Shown here in pieces: positions 1 to 6,085 of a stretch of 6,215 nt of DNA. Below the pieces are notes generated by a model. It ran no database searches. It was not told the DNA's origin and saw only the letters and a list, made by a program, of their open reading frames with translations. Source of the DNA: Planctomycetia bacterium (GTDB taxonomy: Bacteria > Planctomycetota > Planctomycetia > Pirellulales > UBA1268); assembly GCA_010027105.1 (NCBI GenBank), contig RGVT01000170.1, forward strand, positions 1 through 6,215, written 5' to 3'. The position numbers and the translations under genes are program-made. Positions within the stretch are counted from its first letter, which is position 1. Every line of letters starts with the position of its first letter.

Positions 1-1779
1 GATCTTGGCCTGCAGGTCGCGGCGGAAGAGGGCGTAGTCGACCTCCTTCACGGCGCTGACGCGGGCGCTGATTCGCCAGAGTTCCTCGGCGCGGCCGTCG
101 GCGTGCGCGGCATCGCGGAGGTAGTCGCCGGCGAGGAAGTCTTGTCGGTGGGCGATGAGGCGCCGGTTGAGCACGCTGCGCTTCGTGCGGGCGCCGAGGC
201 CGAAGGCCCGTGCGGCGGCCCCGCCCATGCCATCGCCGCCGTCGCCGGCGTCGAGGCTGCGGCCGAAAGTGACGGTGGAGAGCGAACTGCCCACTTCGTC
301 CAGCACTCCGATCTCCCGCTGGATCCGCTCCACGAGCTCCATCCGCTCGAGGAAGTTCAGGTCGCACGACCGGTTGTCGCAGCGGACGAGGATCTCCATC
401 GGCACCAGCGGCCCGAGCTTCGCCTCGAGCCAGCGGTAGTCTTCCCGGATCCGGGCCTTGGGGGAGAAGAGCCGCATCAACTGCACGCTGCTCTCCACCC
501 GCGTCATGCCGTAGCCCACGGCGGCCATCAGAAGCAGGCAGGCCGTGGCCACGAGGGCGTGGTGCCGCGTGATCCACTCGCCCACCCGCCACCAGCGGCT
601 CTCCTCCGGCGGCTTCCAGCCGTCGGCGGCAACGCCGTCGGCGAGCCTGCCGAGTTTGAGGGCGGGGGGGAACAGTTCGAGGGCGGCCGGCATGAACGTG
701 ACCAGGATCACGAAACTCACCACGACGCCCGCCGCCGAGAAGATGCCGAACATCCGGATCGGCACCAGATCGCTCACGGCGAGCGTGGCCAGGCCCACGG
801 CCGTCGTTCCGGTGGCGAGCGAGAGTGGCAGGAGCGCGTGGTGCACGGCGCGGCCGGCCGCCCCCTCCTGCACGCCCGTTTCGGCGAGCTGGTCGCGGTA
901 GTAGTTGGCCAGGTGGATCGCGCCGCTCGTGGTGGCCACGTACACCAGCGACGGCATCGTGAGCAGGATCGCGTCTACGGGATAGCCCGAATACCAGACG
1001 ACGGCCAGGCTCGCGAACATGCTGTACACGCCCGAGGCGAGCACCATCCCCACGAGGGCCTTGCTCTTGAGGCTCCACCAGCTGACGAAGAAGCCCACCA
1101 CGAGCGACAGGCCGAACAGGATCGTGACGCTCGTCTGCCCGGCCTTGTCGATCGAGACGTTGTCGACCGGCGGGCCGCCCATGTGGATCGCGTCGGCGGG
1201 GATGCCGCACTCGTCGGAGGCCACCTTCGTGATCAGATCGATGGCGCCGTGCAGGTTGGCCCGGGCGGTGTCGGCCAGCGTGAGCACGAGGCAGGTCTGC
1301 CGCCGGTCGAGGTCGTCGGCGGGCGAGCCGGGTTCCACGCCCGCCGGGGCCGGGCCCACGAGGGCCCCGGTAAGCCGCCTGATCGCCTCCTCGCGGCCGA
1401 GGTTGAGCGGCTCCGACATCATCCGCTCGACCGCCCGGGGGCCGGTCTGGGCCGACTTGAAAAAGAGCGGCCGCTCGATCCGCGCGGCCTCCTCGGGGGG
1501 CGGCAGCAGTTTGCGGGCCAGGAGTTCCAACCGCGGGTCGGCCATCGTGCAGCCTTCCCAGCTGATGAGGACGAACTCCTCCCCCTGGAAACTGCGGCGG
1601 AAGAACCGGTAGACCTGGGTCTCGGGATATTCGAGGGGCAGCCAGCCCTTGACGTCGTTGCGGTTGTTCCCCTTGGCCTTGAACGCCCCCACGACCACCA
1701 TCGGCAGCAGGAACACGAGGATCGCCATGATCCCCACGCTGTACCGCTGGTAGAAGTTGCGAGAGTGGGGCGACGTCAT
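1..1779 (-). CDS. RND superfamily (MMPL-type) exporter, N-terminal 593 residues, cut by the window edge
   Basis: Inner-membrane RND/MMPL exporter, probably proton-driven; the substrate cannot be told. The frame is open from the ATG at 1779 to base 1 with no stop, so the C-terminal part is missing. Visible layout: a short cytoplasmic N-terminus, TM1 about residues 14-33, a first extracytoplasmic domain about 35-212, a cluster of helices at about 216-236, 242-262, 270-292, 316-336 and 344-365, a cytoplasmic linker, TM7 about 406-424, then the start of a second extracytoplasmic domain. One TM, a large loop and a five-helix block, then a repeat, is the family architecture. The TM4 end reads GAIHLANYYRD and TM5 contains ATGTTAVGLATL, both typical of MMPL proteins. 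The start is the first ATG before TM1; no clear Shine-Dalgarno precedes it. It lies 226 bases after the CDGSH gene, so it may have its own promoter. Family call is firm; function is not. Confidence 0.9.
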   Translation of the reverse strand, partial: MTSPHSRNFYQRYSVGIMAILVFLLPMVVVGAFKAKGNNRNDVKGWLPLEYPETQVYRFFRRSFQGEEFVLISWEGCTMADPRLELLARKLLPPPEEAARIERPLFFKSAQTGPRAVERMMSEPLNLGREEAIRRLTGALVGPAPAGVEPGSPADDLDRRQTCLVLTLADTARANLHGAIDLITKVASDECGIPADAIHMGGPPVDNVSIDKAGQTSVTILFGLSLVVGFFVSWWSLKSKALVGMVLASGVYSMFASLAVVWYSGYPVDAILLTMPSLVYVATTSGAIHLANYYRDQLAETGVQEGAAGRAVHHALLPLSLATGTTAVGLATLAVSDLVPIRMFGIFSAAGVVVSFVILVTFMPAALELFPPALKLGRLADGVAADGWKPPEESRWWRVGEWITRHHALVATACLLLMAAVGYGMTRVESSVQLMRLFSPKARIREDYRWLEAKLGPLVPMEILVRCDNRSCDLNFLERMELVERIQREIGVLDEVGSSLSTVTFGRSLDAGDGGDGMGGAAARAFGLGARTKRSVLNRRLIAHRQDFLAGDYLRDAAHADGRAEELWRISARVSAVKEVDYALFRRDLQAKI

Positions 1780-1904
1780 GCCGTACCTGCCCGGGCCTCT
1801 GGGGTTTTTCCTCGAACCGAACCCCTGAACCGTACAGGGCGAAGGGTGGTCAGTCCATATCGTTCGGCAACATTTCGGGCCGGGACGAAGGCGAGGCGGG
1901 CGAT

Positions 1905-1988
1905 GGAAGTGTTTTTGCCGGAAGACCTTACGTTCCGTGCCCGGTCTGCCCAGTCCGCAGGGACGGACGGCGGGGTCGGAAGTGTTTT
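1905..1988 (-). repeat. Two direct copies of AAAACACTTCC in the leader of the exporter gene
   Basis: On the minus strand the 11-mer AAAACACTTCC occurs at 1988-1978 and again at 1915-1905, with start points 73 bases apart, in the 226-base gap between the CDGSH gene and the exporter. The gap is otherwise GC-rich, so the A-rich repeated word stands out. It could be a pair of regulator sites or chance. No convincing -35/-10 pair was found beside it. The rest of the gap holds only a weak 6-bp dyad (GGGGTT...AACCCC, 1801-1825) near the exporter start. Confidence 0.3.
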
Positions 1989-2005
1989 CAGCCCGGGCGG
2001 GCCGG

Positions 2006-2305
2006 TCAGGGTGCCGTTTCGGCAGCCTGGAAGCCGCACGTCTTGTGCGTACCGTCGCAGAACGGTCGGGTCTTCGTCTCGCCGCACCGGCACAGGGCCA
2101 CCGCCCGCTTGCCCGGCGGCACGGCGTATTCACCACCGAGGTGGTCAGTGACCCTGAGAAACACCCCCCGGGCCTCGGCGTCGGGCGGGAGTTCGACGAC
2201 CAGCGGTCCGTCGAGCCGACAGCGGATCGTCACCGAGCCTTCGGGGAACGGACGGGCCTCGCCAGGGACCCCTGGCGAGGGCGGATTACCCGAGGGCGTC
2301 GTCAT
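2006..2305 (-). CDS. Small CDGSH-type iron-sulfur protein
   Basis: 99-residue soluble protein with one CDGSH zinc-finger-like domain, a fold that binds a redox-active 2Fe-2S cluster through three Cys and one His. The ligand motif is complete: C72-R-C74, then P81-F-C83-D84-G85-T86-H87, matching CxC...PxCDGxH. Upstream, residues about 26-68 form the usual small beta region (DGPLVVEL...LRVTDHLGGEY), followed by the ALCRCG entry to the cluster site and a C-terminal GFQAAET. Residues 2-22 are Pro/Gly-rich and probably disordered. The ATG at 2305 overlaps the lgt stop as ATGA, which fixes the start and suggests translational coupling. A single-domain protein of this length is common in bacteria; the specific role (electron transfer, cluster transfer or redox sensing) is unknown. 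Pairing with lgt does not by itself imply a lipoprotein role. No signal peptide or membrane segment is seen. Confidence 0.9.
   Translation of the reverse strand: MTTPSGNPPSPGVPGEARPFPEGSVTIRCRLDGPLVVELPPDAEARGVFLRVTDHLGGEYAVPPGKRAVALCRCGETKTRPFCDGTHKTCGFQAAETAP
2257..2280 (-). repeat. Perfect 10-bp stem, 4-base loop palindrome inside the CDGSH gene
   Basis: CCTCGCCAGG and CCTGGCGAGG face each other across a 4-base loop. The palindrome starts about 25 bases after the CDGSH start codon and encodes the Pro/Gly-rich stretch SPGVPGEA, ahead of the folded domain. In mRNA it would be a very stable hairpin near the ribosome-loading region. It could be a REP-like palindrome absorbed into a tolerant, disordered coding segment, or a structure limiting re-initiation after lgt. 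No U-run follows, so it is not an intrinsic terminator. Confidence 0.6.
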
Positions 2306-3429
2306 GCAACGGGGCTCCGATCGGGGCTGGAGGGCTTCACGGGGCTGGAGGGCTCGCCTCCGGCGGCGAGGCCGCCGCCGAATGTGTCGAGGGAGTCTAC
2401 CCGGGCGACGGGCTGCCGCGACAGCCACCACCACAGAGCCGCCGCGAGGGCCAGGAGCACCACCGACACCAGCTGCGAAATCGAGAGCGGCGTGCCCAGG
2501 GCCGGAGGCTCGTCCACCCGGATCGCCTCCAGCAGCAGCCGGGAAACGGGGTGCAGCGTCAGCACGAGGGCGAACACCTCGCCGGGCCGGCGGGCCAGCG
2601 GCGTGAACGCCACGGCGAGGGCGGCGAGCAACCCCGCGTCCAGGGCGGCGTAGAGCTGGGCCGGATGCACCGGGAGGCTCCAGCCGGCGGCATCGGCCGG
2701 CAGGAGCCCCTGGGCCGCCTGGTCGAGCCACGGCGGGCTGTGCGGCGGAAACCGCACGGCCCACGGCAGGTCGCACGGGCCGCCGTAGCAGCAGCCGTTC
2801 AGGAAGCAGCCGATCCGGCCGATGGCGAGGCCGAGGAGCAGGCCCGGTGCGACGCAATCGGCCAGCGACAGGAGCGGCAGCCCCCGCCGGGCGGCGAACC
2901 GCCACGCGGCCAGCGCCGCCGTGGGCAGCGAGCCGAACACCACGAGCCCGCCGGCCGCGATGTTGAGGATCTCGGGCAGGGCGGCCACGAGGCTGCGGCC
3001 CGGCGGGAGGAACTGCGCGCGGTATTCGATCACGTAGAAGAGCCGCGCGCCGACGAGCCCCCACAGAAACACCTCCGTGGCCAGCGCGAGGATCGTGTCG
3101 GCGTCGAAGCCCGCGGCGCGGCCGCGCACGATCGAGAGCCACGTGCCGGCGGCCGCGGCCACGAGCAGCATCAGGCCGTAGCCGCGGACGGGCACCCCCG
3201 CCCCGTCGTCGAGCGCGGGGAGGATGAAGGCGACGAGCGCCCCCACGATCGCGAGCGGCACGCCGCGCGTCCGTGCCGCCTCGCGCCAGCCGTGCCGCAC
3301 CGCCGACCGCCCGACCACCACCACCGCCGCCAGCGCCCACACGGCCAGCAGCAGACCCCAGCCGAAGAGCGGCAGCGACAGGCCGCCCACGGTGAGCCGC
3401 GTCGGGATGTGAAACAGCGTGGAGAGCAT
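2302..3429 (-). CDS. lgt: Phosphatidylglycerol--prolipoprotein diacylglyceryl transferase
   Basis: Inner-membrane enzyme that moves diacylglycerol from phosphatidylglycerol to the lipobox cysteine of prolipoproteins, the first step of lipoprotein maturation. The 375-residue protein has many hydrophobic segments. Family landmarks: RGYGLML (82-88), GARLFYVIEY (127-136), signature GRIGCFLNGCCYGG (204-217), HPAQLYAAL (255-263) and SRLLLEAIR (296-304). By alignment in the head, R205, G216, R297 and E301 match E. coli R143, G154, R239 and E243. The E. coli H103, N146 and E151 positions appear to be F165, C208 and C213, a variant seen in other Lgt branches. About 80 residues with extra hydrophobic helices (about 18-39 and 58-74) precede the usual first YG motif, so the protein exceeds the typical 260-300 residues. 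Start: ATG at 3429 (MLSTLFHIP, a standard Lgt beginning); the open frame extends upstream but that part is Arg-rich and unlike Lgt. The stop overlaps the CDGSH start. Confidence 0.93.
   Translation of the reverse strand: MLSTLFHIPTRLTVGGLSLPLFGWGLLLAVWALAAVVVVGRSAVRHGWREAARTRGVPLAIVGALVAFILPALDDGAGVPVRGYGLMLLVAAAAGTWLSIVRGRAAGFDADTILALATEVFLWGLVGARLFYVIEYRAQFLPPGRSLVAALPEILNIAAGGLVVFGSLPTAALAAWRFAARRGLPLLSLADCVAPGLLLGLAIGRIGCFLNGCCYGGPCDLPWAVRFPPHSPPWLDQAAQGLLPADAAGWSLPVHPAQLYAALDAGLLAALAVAFTPLARRPGEVFALVLTLHPVSRLLLEAIRVDEPPALGTPLSISQLVSVVLLALAAALWWWLSRQPVARVDSLDTFGGGLAAGGEPSSPVKPSSPDRSPVA
2322..2354 (-). repeat. 18-base-period tandem duplication in the lgt C-terminal tail
   Basis: The 15-mer CGGGGCTGGAGGGCT occurs at 2322-2336 and again at 2340-2354, a period of 18 bases, hence six residues. 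It encodes the repeated PSSPVK / PSSPDR of the Ser/Pro-rich cytoplasmic-type tail after the last membrane helix. The tail seems low in constraint and the duplication keeps frame. Confidence 0.6.
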
Positions 3430-3508
3430 GGTGACTGCGTTCCGGTGTGCTCGGTCGCGTGCGCCTTTCGTGCCGCACCGGCTCGGGGGCGGCAAAAGTC
3501 TCGTCGCG

Positions 3509-3525
3509 TGGGCCGCGGCGGCCCA
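3509..3525 (-). terminator. Weak terminator-like hairpin between folK-panC and lgt
   Basis: In the 127-base gap the minus strand has TGGGCCG-CCG-CGGCCCA, a perfect 7-bp stem with a 3-base loop, followed after about a dozen bases by a short T-run (ACTTTTG). The distance and short U tract make it a poor intrinsic terminator. It could attenuate read-through from the fused gene into lgt, or be chance in GC-rich DNA. No strong lgt promoter was recognised in the gap. Confidence 0.25.
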
Positions 3526-3556
3526 AGGCTCCTCGAGCGTTCGCCGACCCCCTCGC

Positions 3557-5566
3557 CTACCCTCCACCAGTGTGCCACATCGACACGGCAGACTTTTCGA
3601 CAGCCATCGAGATGCCGCGGGGTCGCAGCGGGAGTCCGAGGTTGTCGATGAGCCTCGTCGAGCCGAGCCGGCCCGCCACGAGTGCGATCGCCGGGCCGCG
3701 TGGGTCGGCGAGCGGGCCGAGCGACTCCGGGTCGACGATCGCGGCGTAGTCGCAGGCCACGCCCTGCGCCTCGAGCGGCCGCCTCAGCGCCGCCTCGGCG
3801 GCGGCCACGCCCGCACCGGCCTCCCAGCAGGCCGCCGCCGCCGCCAGGCCGGCGGGGAGCGCGGCGGCCCGCCGCCGTTCGTCGGGGGAGAGGTAGGCGT
3901 TGCGGGAACTCAGCGCGAGGCCGTCGGCGTCGCGCACCGTCGGGCAGACCACGATCTCGATCGGGATTCCGCACTCGCGCACCATCCCTTTCACCACGAG
4001 CGTCTGCTGCCAGTCCTTGGCTCCGAAGTAGGCGGCGTCGGCCGGCACGAGGTCGAACAGCCGGCGGACGACGGTCGCCACCCCGGCGAAATGCCCCGGC
4101 CGCACGGCGCCCTCGAAGGGGAGGGCCGGGCCGGCGACGGCGAGCCTGTGCTCCGTGCCCTGCGGGTAGACGGCCTCCACGGTGGGCGCGAACGCCCAGT
4201 GCACGCCGAGCCGGCCGAGCAGGTCGAGGTCGGCCGCGCGGGGCCGGGGGTAGCGGTCGAAGTCCTCGTGGGGGGCGAACTGCGTGGGGTTCACGAAGAT
4301 CGACACCACGACCTCGTCGCATGCGGTTGCGGCGGCGGCCACGAGGCTCGCGTGCCCGGCGTGCAGCGCGCCCATCGTGGGCACGAATCCGACCCGCCGG
4401 CCGACCGCCGGACGCCTGTCGTGGAGGACGATCCCGCGCGGATGCAGGAGGCGGTGCGGGCCGCCCGCGCGGCCGGCCGGCGGGTCGACGGCCGCGACCG
4501 CCTCGGCCAGCGCCGCACCGAGGTCGTCGGCGGAAACCACGACCACGGCCCGCGGCCGGTCGGCCGCGTCGCGGCCCGGCTCCAGGAGCCGCCTGCGCAG
4601 CCGCTCCTGCAGCGCGACCAGCGGCCCGACCCCGCCGGTCGGCGGCGGCGCGTCGGCGACGGCCGTGGCGGCGCCGGCCAGGTCGGAGAACATGTCGGTG
4701 AGCGGGGGCGGGCGCCGGCTGCGGAAGGCGAGCCGCTCCTCGAGCACGGCCGCGTCGGCGACGAGCAGGATCGCGACGTGCGGTGTCACGGTGCCCGCGG
4801 CGAGCCGGCGGAACGCGCGGTCCGCCGCCGGCAGCCGCCCCTCGGCGGCGACGAGGAACGTGCCGAGCCAGAAGTCGGCGACGGTGCCGTGCGGGTCGTC
4901 GGGCCAGGCGTCGGCATGGATCGCCGCGGCGCACTCCGCGACCGCCGCCAGCCAGCCGCGCTCGAAGGTCGCCGCGTCGTCGGCCAGCGGCGGCAGGCAG
5001 GCCGGCGCGTGGAGCGGCCGCGCGAGCACCGCGTCGGCCACGGCCGCCGCCACCTCGCGGGCGCCGCTGCCGGGCACGCCGACCACCGCCACGTGCGGAT
5101 GCGGCCGCGAGATGTCGTCGAGCAGGTCGCGGAGCGAGCAGCCGGCCAGCGGGTGGATGAAGTCGGGCGCGATCTCGACGCAGGGCTCGAGCACGAACCG
5201 GCGGGTCGCCATGCGCGGATGCGGCACGGTGAGGTCGGCCTCGTCGAGGACGGCGGCTTCGTAGAGGAGCAGGTCGAGGTCGATCGACCGCGGGCCCCAG
5301 CGCTCGGAGCGGTCGCGGTGGAGCGTGTTCTCGACCGCCGTGAGCACGCCGAGCAGTTCCCGGGGAGAGAACGCGGTGTCGACGAGGATGGCGCCGTTGA
5401 GAAACGCCTCCTGGCCGGGCGGCCCGCCGACCGGACGCGTGCGGCGAAACCGGCTGGCCGCGACGACCGAGAGACCGGGCATTGCCCGGAGCAACTCGAG
5501 GGCTTCGGCCAGGTGCTGCAGCGGCCGCCCCTGATTCGAGCCGCACCCGATGAGGCATCGTGCCAT
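3557..5566 (-). CDS. folK-panC: Fused HPPK (FolK) / degenerate dNK-like domain / pantothenate synthetase (PanC)
   Basis: 669-residue cytoplasmic protein in one open frame with three parts. Residues 1 to about 153 are HPPK, which pyrophosphorylates 6-hydroxymethyl-dihydropterin in folate synthesis: GCGSNQG near the start and signature RWGPRSIDLDLLLY (89-102) with Mg-binding D96 and D98. Residues about 157-358 resemble deoxynucleoside kinases as found fused to HPPK in Bacteroidetes (TVADFWLGTFLVAA, AILLVADAAVLEERLAFR, VVVSADDL), but the P-loop GVPGSGARE (163-171) lacks the Lys and Ser/Thr, so it is probably catalytically dead. Residues about 392-669 are PanC, which joins pantoate and beta-alanine using ATP: GFVPTMGALHAGH (HIGH-type, H402/H405), FVNPTQF, RPGHFAGVATVV, FGAKDWQQ, LALSSRNAYL and terminal GSTRLIDN. 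All visible PanC catalytic motifs are intact. Residues 361-392, where the first PanC helix should be, do not look like PanC because the encoding 98 bp appears inverted. The start ATG gives the normal HPPK opening MARCLIGCGSN; no strong Shine-Dalgarno is present. Confidence 0.92.
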   Translation of the reverse strand: MARCLIGCGSNQGRPLQHLAEALELLRAMPGLSVVAASRFRRTRPVGGPPGQEAFLNGAILVDTAFSPRELLGVLTAVENTLHRDRSERWGPRSIDLDLLLYEAAVLDEADLTVPHPRMATRRFVLEPCVEIAPDFIHPLAGCSLRDLLDDISRPHPHVAVVGVPGSGAREVAAAVADAVLARPLHAPACLPPLADDAATFERGWLAAVAECAAAIHADAWPDDPHGTVADFWLGTFLVAAEGRLPAADRAFRRLAAGTVTPHVAILLVADAAVLEERLAFRSRRPPPLTDMFSDLAGAATAVADAPPPTGGVGPLVALQERLRRRLLEPGRDAADRPRAVVVVSADDLGAALAEAVAAVDPPAGRAGGPHRLLHPRGIVLHDRRPAVGRRVGFVPTMGALHAGHASLVAAAATACDEVVVSIFVNPTQFAPHEDFDRYPRPRAADLDLLGRLGVHWAFAPTVEAVYPQGTEHRLAVAGPALPFEGAVRPGHFAGVATVVRRLFDLVPADAAYFGAKDWQQTLVVKGMVRECGIPIEIVVCPTVRDADGLALSSRNAYLSPDERRRAAALPAGLAAAAACWEAGAGVAAAEAALRRPLEAQGVACDYAAIVDPESLGPLADPRGPAIALVAGRLGSTRLIDNLGLPLRPRGISMAVEKSAVSMWHTGGG
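4390..4487. repeat. 98-bp apparently inverted segment bounded by perfect 14-bp inverted repeats, inside panC
   Basis: CGACCCGCCGGCCG at 4390-4403 is the exact reverse complement of CGGCCGGCGGGTCG at 4474-4487; the spacer is 70 bp. The printed minus strand reads residues 361-392 as a Pro/His/Arg-rich stretch (GPHRLLHPRGIVLHDRR) not expected before VGFVPTMG. The plus strand of the same block, in the frame beginning GTC at 4418, reads VVEDDPARMQEAVRAARA and then AGRRV. Flipping the block makes the gene read that helix and then GFVPTMGALHAGH, with the frame open throughout and length unchanged. This is how a PanC N-terminus normally looks (an amphipathic helix ending in G-R/K-x-V-GFVPTMG). The repeat arms themselves encode VDPPA and GRRV in either orientation. 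No recombinase gene lies in the window. Confidence 0.8.
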
Positions 5567-5603
5567 GGATCGTCGCCCCGCCGGGGCCTCACGTCGTCCA
5601 CGG

Positions 5604-5634
5604 ATTGTAGGCCGCCGCCACCCCCGGCGGGCAA
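5604..5634 (-). promoter_or_regulatory. Candidate sigma-70-like promoter for folK-panC
   Basis: On the minus strand TACAAT (5609-5604) matches five of six bases of a -10 box, and TTGCCC (5634-5629) could be the -35 box. The 19-base spacer is longer than the ideal 17. It would start transcription about 30 bases before the folK ATG, a sensible short leader. Promoter rules for this lineage are not well known, so this is a guess from consensus only. Confidence 0.35.
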
Positions 5635-5676
5635 ATCGGCCGCTGCGGCCTCGAAAGCGGGGGGGACATCCAGGCC

Positions 5677-5690
5677 ACGACCAAGGTCGT
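5677..5690. promoter_or_regulatory. 14-bp dyad upstream of the candidate folK-panC promoter
   Basis: ACGACC-AA-GGTCGT is a perfect inverted repeat with a 2-base centre, about 45 bases upstream of the candidate -35 box and next to a GTCGAC palindrome. Its size suits a dimeric regulator site, but nothing identifies a regulator and short palindromes are common in such DNA. Confidence 0.2.
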
Positions 5691-6026
5691 CGACTGTCGA
5701 TCCCTCAAGTCGTCGCCCCCCAAAAATTTCGAGTTGGCACCGCGGGCCGCCCGGATCGATTCCTGCGAGCCCCTGCACGTCTCCCTGGTCAGTCGCCGTG
5801 AGAACGAACCGCACCTGCCACGACCACGCGACCGATCGAGGGCGGATTGTGAGAACCGCGCGTGGGATGTCAAGCGCGGGTTCGGCCCCCGGCGCGCGTC
5901 GTGCCGACGATGCGCGCGGAATCAGCGTGCCCCGCGCGAAAAACCCGGCGCGGTCGGCGACGAAAATTTTTTTTTGCGGCGCGCGTGAGCTGCGGCATTC
6001 CGACGTGCGACTTGCCAGCAGCGACG

Positions 6027-6041
6027 GTTTTCGGAGAAAAC
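6027..6041. promoter_or_regulatory. Short A/T-rich dyad GTTTTC-GGA-GAAAAC upstream of the possible plus-strand gene
   Basis: A perfect 6-bp inverted repeat with a 3-base centre lies 45 bases before the ATG at 6086. The A/T-rich arms contrast with the GC-rich surroundings. It could be an operator or part of the promoter region of the right-hand gene. No clear -35/-10 pair was found. Confidence 0.2.
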
Positions 6042-6085
6042 ACCTGAAAATCCAGCGTCGCGGCGCCGCGCCCGCGGCCCGCGAC

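Larger units (their letters stand above)
5567..6085. other. Non-coding region upstream of folK-panC
   Basis: No reading frame in this 519-base stretch gives a recognisable protein; the open frames seen are Arg/Ser/Pro-rich and look like composition artefacts. It contains a probable promoter for the minus-strand gene, a GCCCC-GCC-GGGGC dyad (5575-5587) immediately before the folK start, several short palindromes, and a clear AT island (AAAA followed by nine T, 5963-5975). The AT island sits 14 bases after a 6-bp stem (CCGCGC 5932-5937 / GCGCGG 5948-5953), too far for a standard terminator. No tRNA, riboswitch or rRNA was recognised. Confidence 0.6.

Noticed and set aside
1776..2093. A 105-residue minus-strand frame ending in ATGA overlap with the exporter start
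   Set aside because: The overlap looks like coupling, but the frame starts inside the CDGSH gene in another register, has no motif, and is rich in Arg and Pro.
103..2151. A 682-residue plus-strand open frame
   Set aside because: It lies antisense to the exporter and CDGSH genes. Its His/Arg/Glu-rich translation has no domain or membrane pattern, while the minus strand gives clear MMPL helices and a full CDGSH motif.
2361..2377. CGGCGGC-GAG-GCCGCCG hairpin near the end of lgt
   Set aside because: It is within coding sequence, has no U-run and reflects GCC/GGC codon runs; it is not a terminator.
3171..5558. A 795-residue minus-strand open frame in another register
   Set aside because: Its translation is almost entirely Arg/Ala/Gly/Pro and overlaps the fused folK-panC frame, which carries all the recognisable enzyme motifs. 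It is a high-GC shadow.
5589..5873. A 94-residue minus-strand frame upstream of folK
   Set aside because: No recognisable motif, no ribosome-binding site, and its end overlaps the candidate promoter; more likely non-coding.
5932..5975. Stem CCGCGC/GCGCGG followed by T9 as an intrinsic terminator on the plus strand
   Set aside because: The T-run is separated from the short stem by 13 bases, and no plus-strand gene was found upstream to terminate.
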